A DNA stretch of 5,302 nt from Candidatus Methanophaga sp. GoMg3.2 (lineage in GTDB: Archaea; Halobacteriota; Syntropharchaeia; Alkanophagales; Methanospirareceae). The translations under genes and the position numbers were made by a program. Within the stretch, counting starts at the first letter, position 1. The number at the start of each line of letters is the position of its first letter. Shown piece by piece: positions 5,301 through 5,302 of this stretch. The stretch is from assembly GCA_013180565.1 (NCBI GenBank), contig QBUN01000256.1:1-5302 (forward strand), read 5' to 3'. Below the pieces are notes generated by a model, which saw only the letters and a list, made by a program, of their open reading frames with translations, did no database searches and was not told the origin of the DNA.

Positions 5301-5302
5301 AC

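Overview
The window looks like archaeal, probably euryarchaeal, DNA. The deciding evidence is a co-directional run of archaeal exosome genes (Sdo1/SBDS fragment, Rrp4, Rrp41, Rrp42) on the + strand and an archaeal-type DNA primase large subunit (PriL) on the - strand. Heavy use of ATA, AGA and AGG codons fits a methanogen or ANME-type lineage, but I cannot fix the lineage from sequence alone.

Layout. Bases 1-225 are the broken remainder of a LysE-family membrane exporter, entering from beyond the left edge. At about 197-200 this sequence stops abruptly, and in another reading frame the SBDS (Sdo1) family sequence begins in the middle of the protein. Domains II and III are present and the N-terminal FYSH domain is missing. 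Bases 635-2836 hold rrp4, rrp41 and rrp42, with 6-9 bp gaps and ribosome binding sites placed at the end of the preceding gene. They form one transcription unit encoding the ring and cap of the archaeal RNA-degrading exosome. Rrp41 keeps its phosphorolytic residues and Rrp42 lacks them, as expected. Bases 2837-2918 separate two converging transcription units and, with the start of the priL 3' end, carry T-runs and an imperfect inverted repeat that could end the exosome transcript.

The right half reads leftward. A DNA methyltransferase, cut by the window edge, is followed after 4 bp by a GIY-YIG nuclease of 302 residues, and after 17 bp by priL. The methyltransferase and nuclease together look like a restriction-modification pair. 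Sampled lines of this part are poorer in G+C (about 37-38%) than sampled lines of the exosome genes (about 47-52%), consistent with acquired DNA, while PriL is a core replication gene.

The points most worth attention are the chimeric LysE/SBDS junction, which is either a rearrangement or an assembly or cloning join, and the nuclease with an unrecognised C-terminal half encoded directly upstream of an essential primase gene. There is no gene-free stretch longer than 300 bases. I saw no tRNA, rRNA, CRISPR array or insertion sequence.
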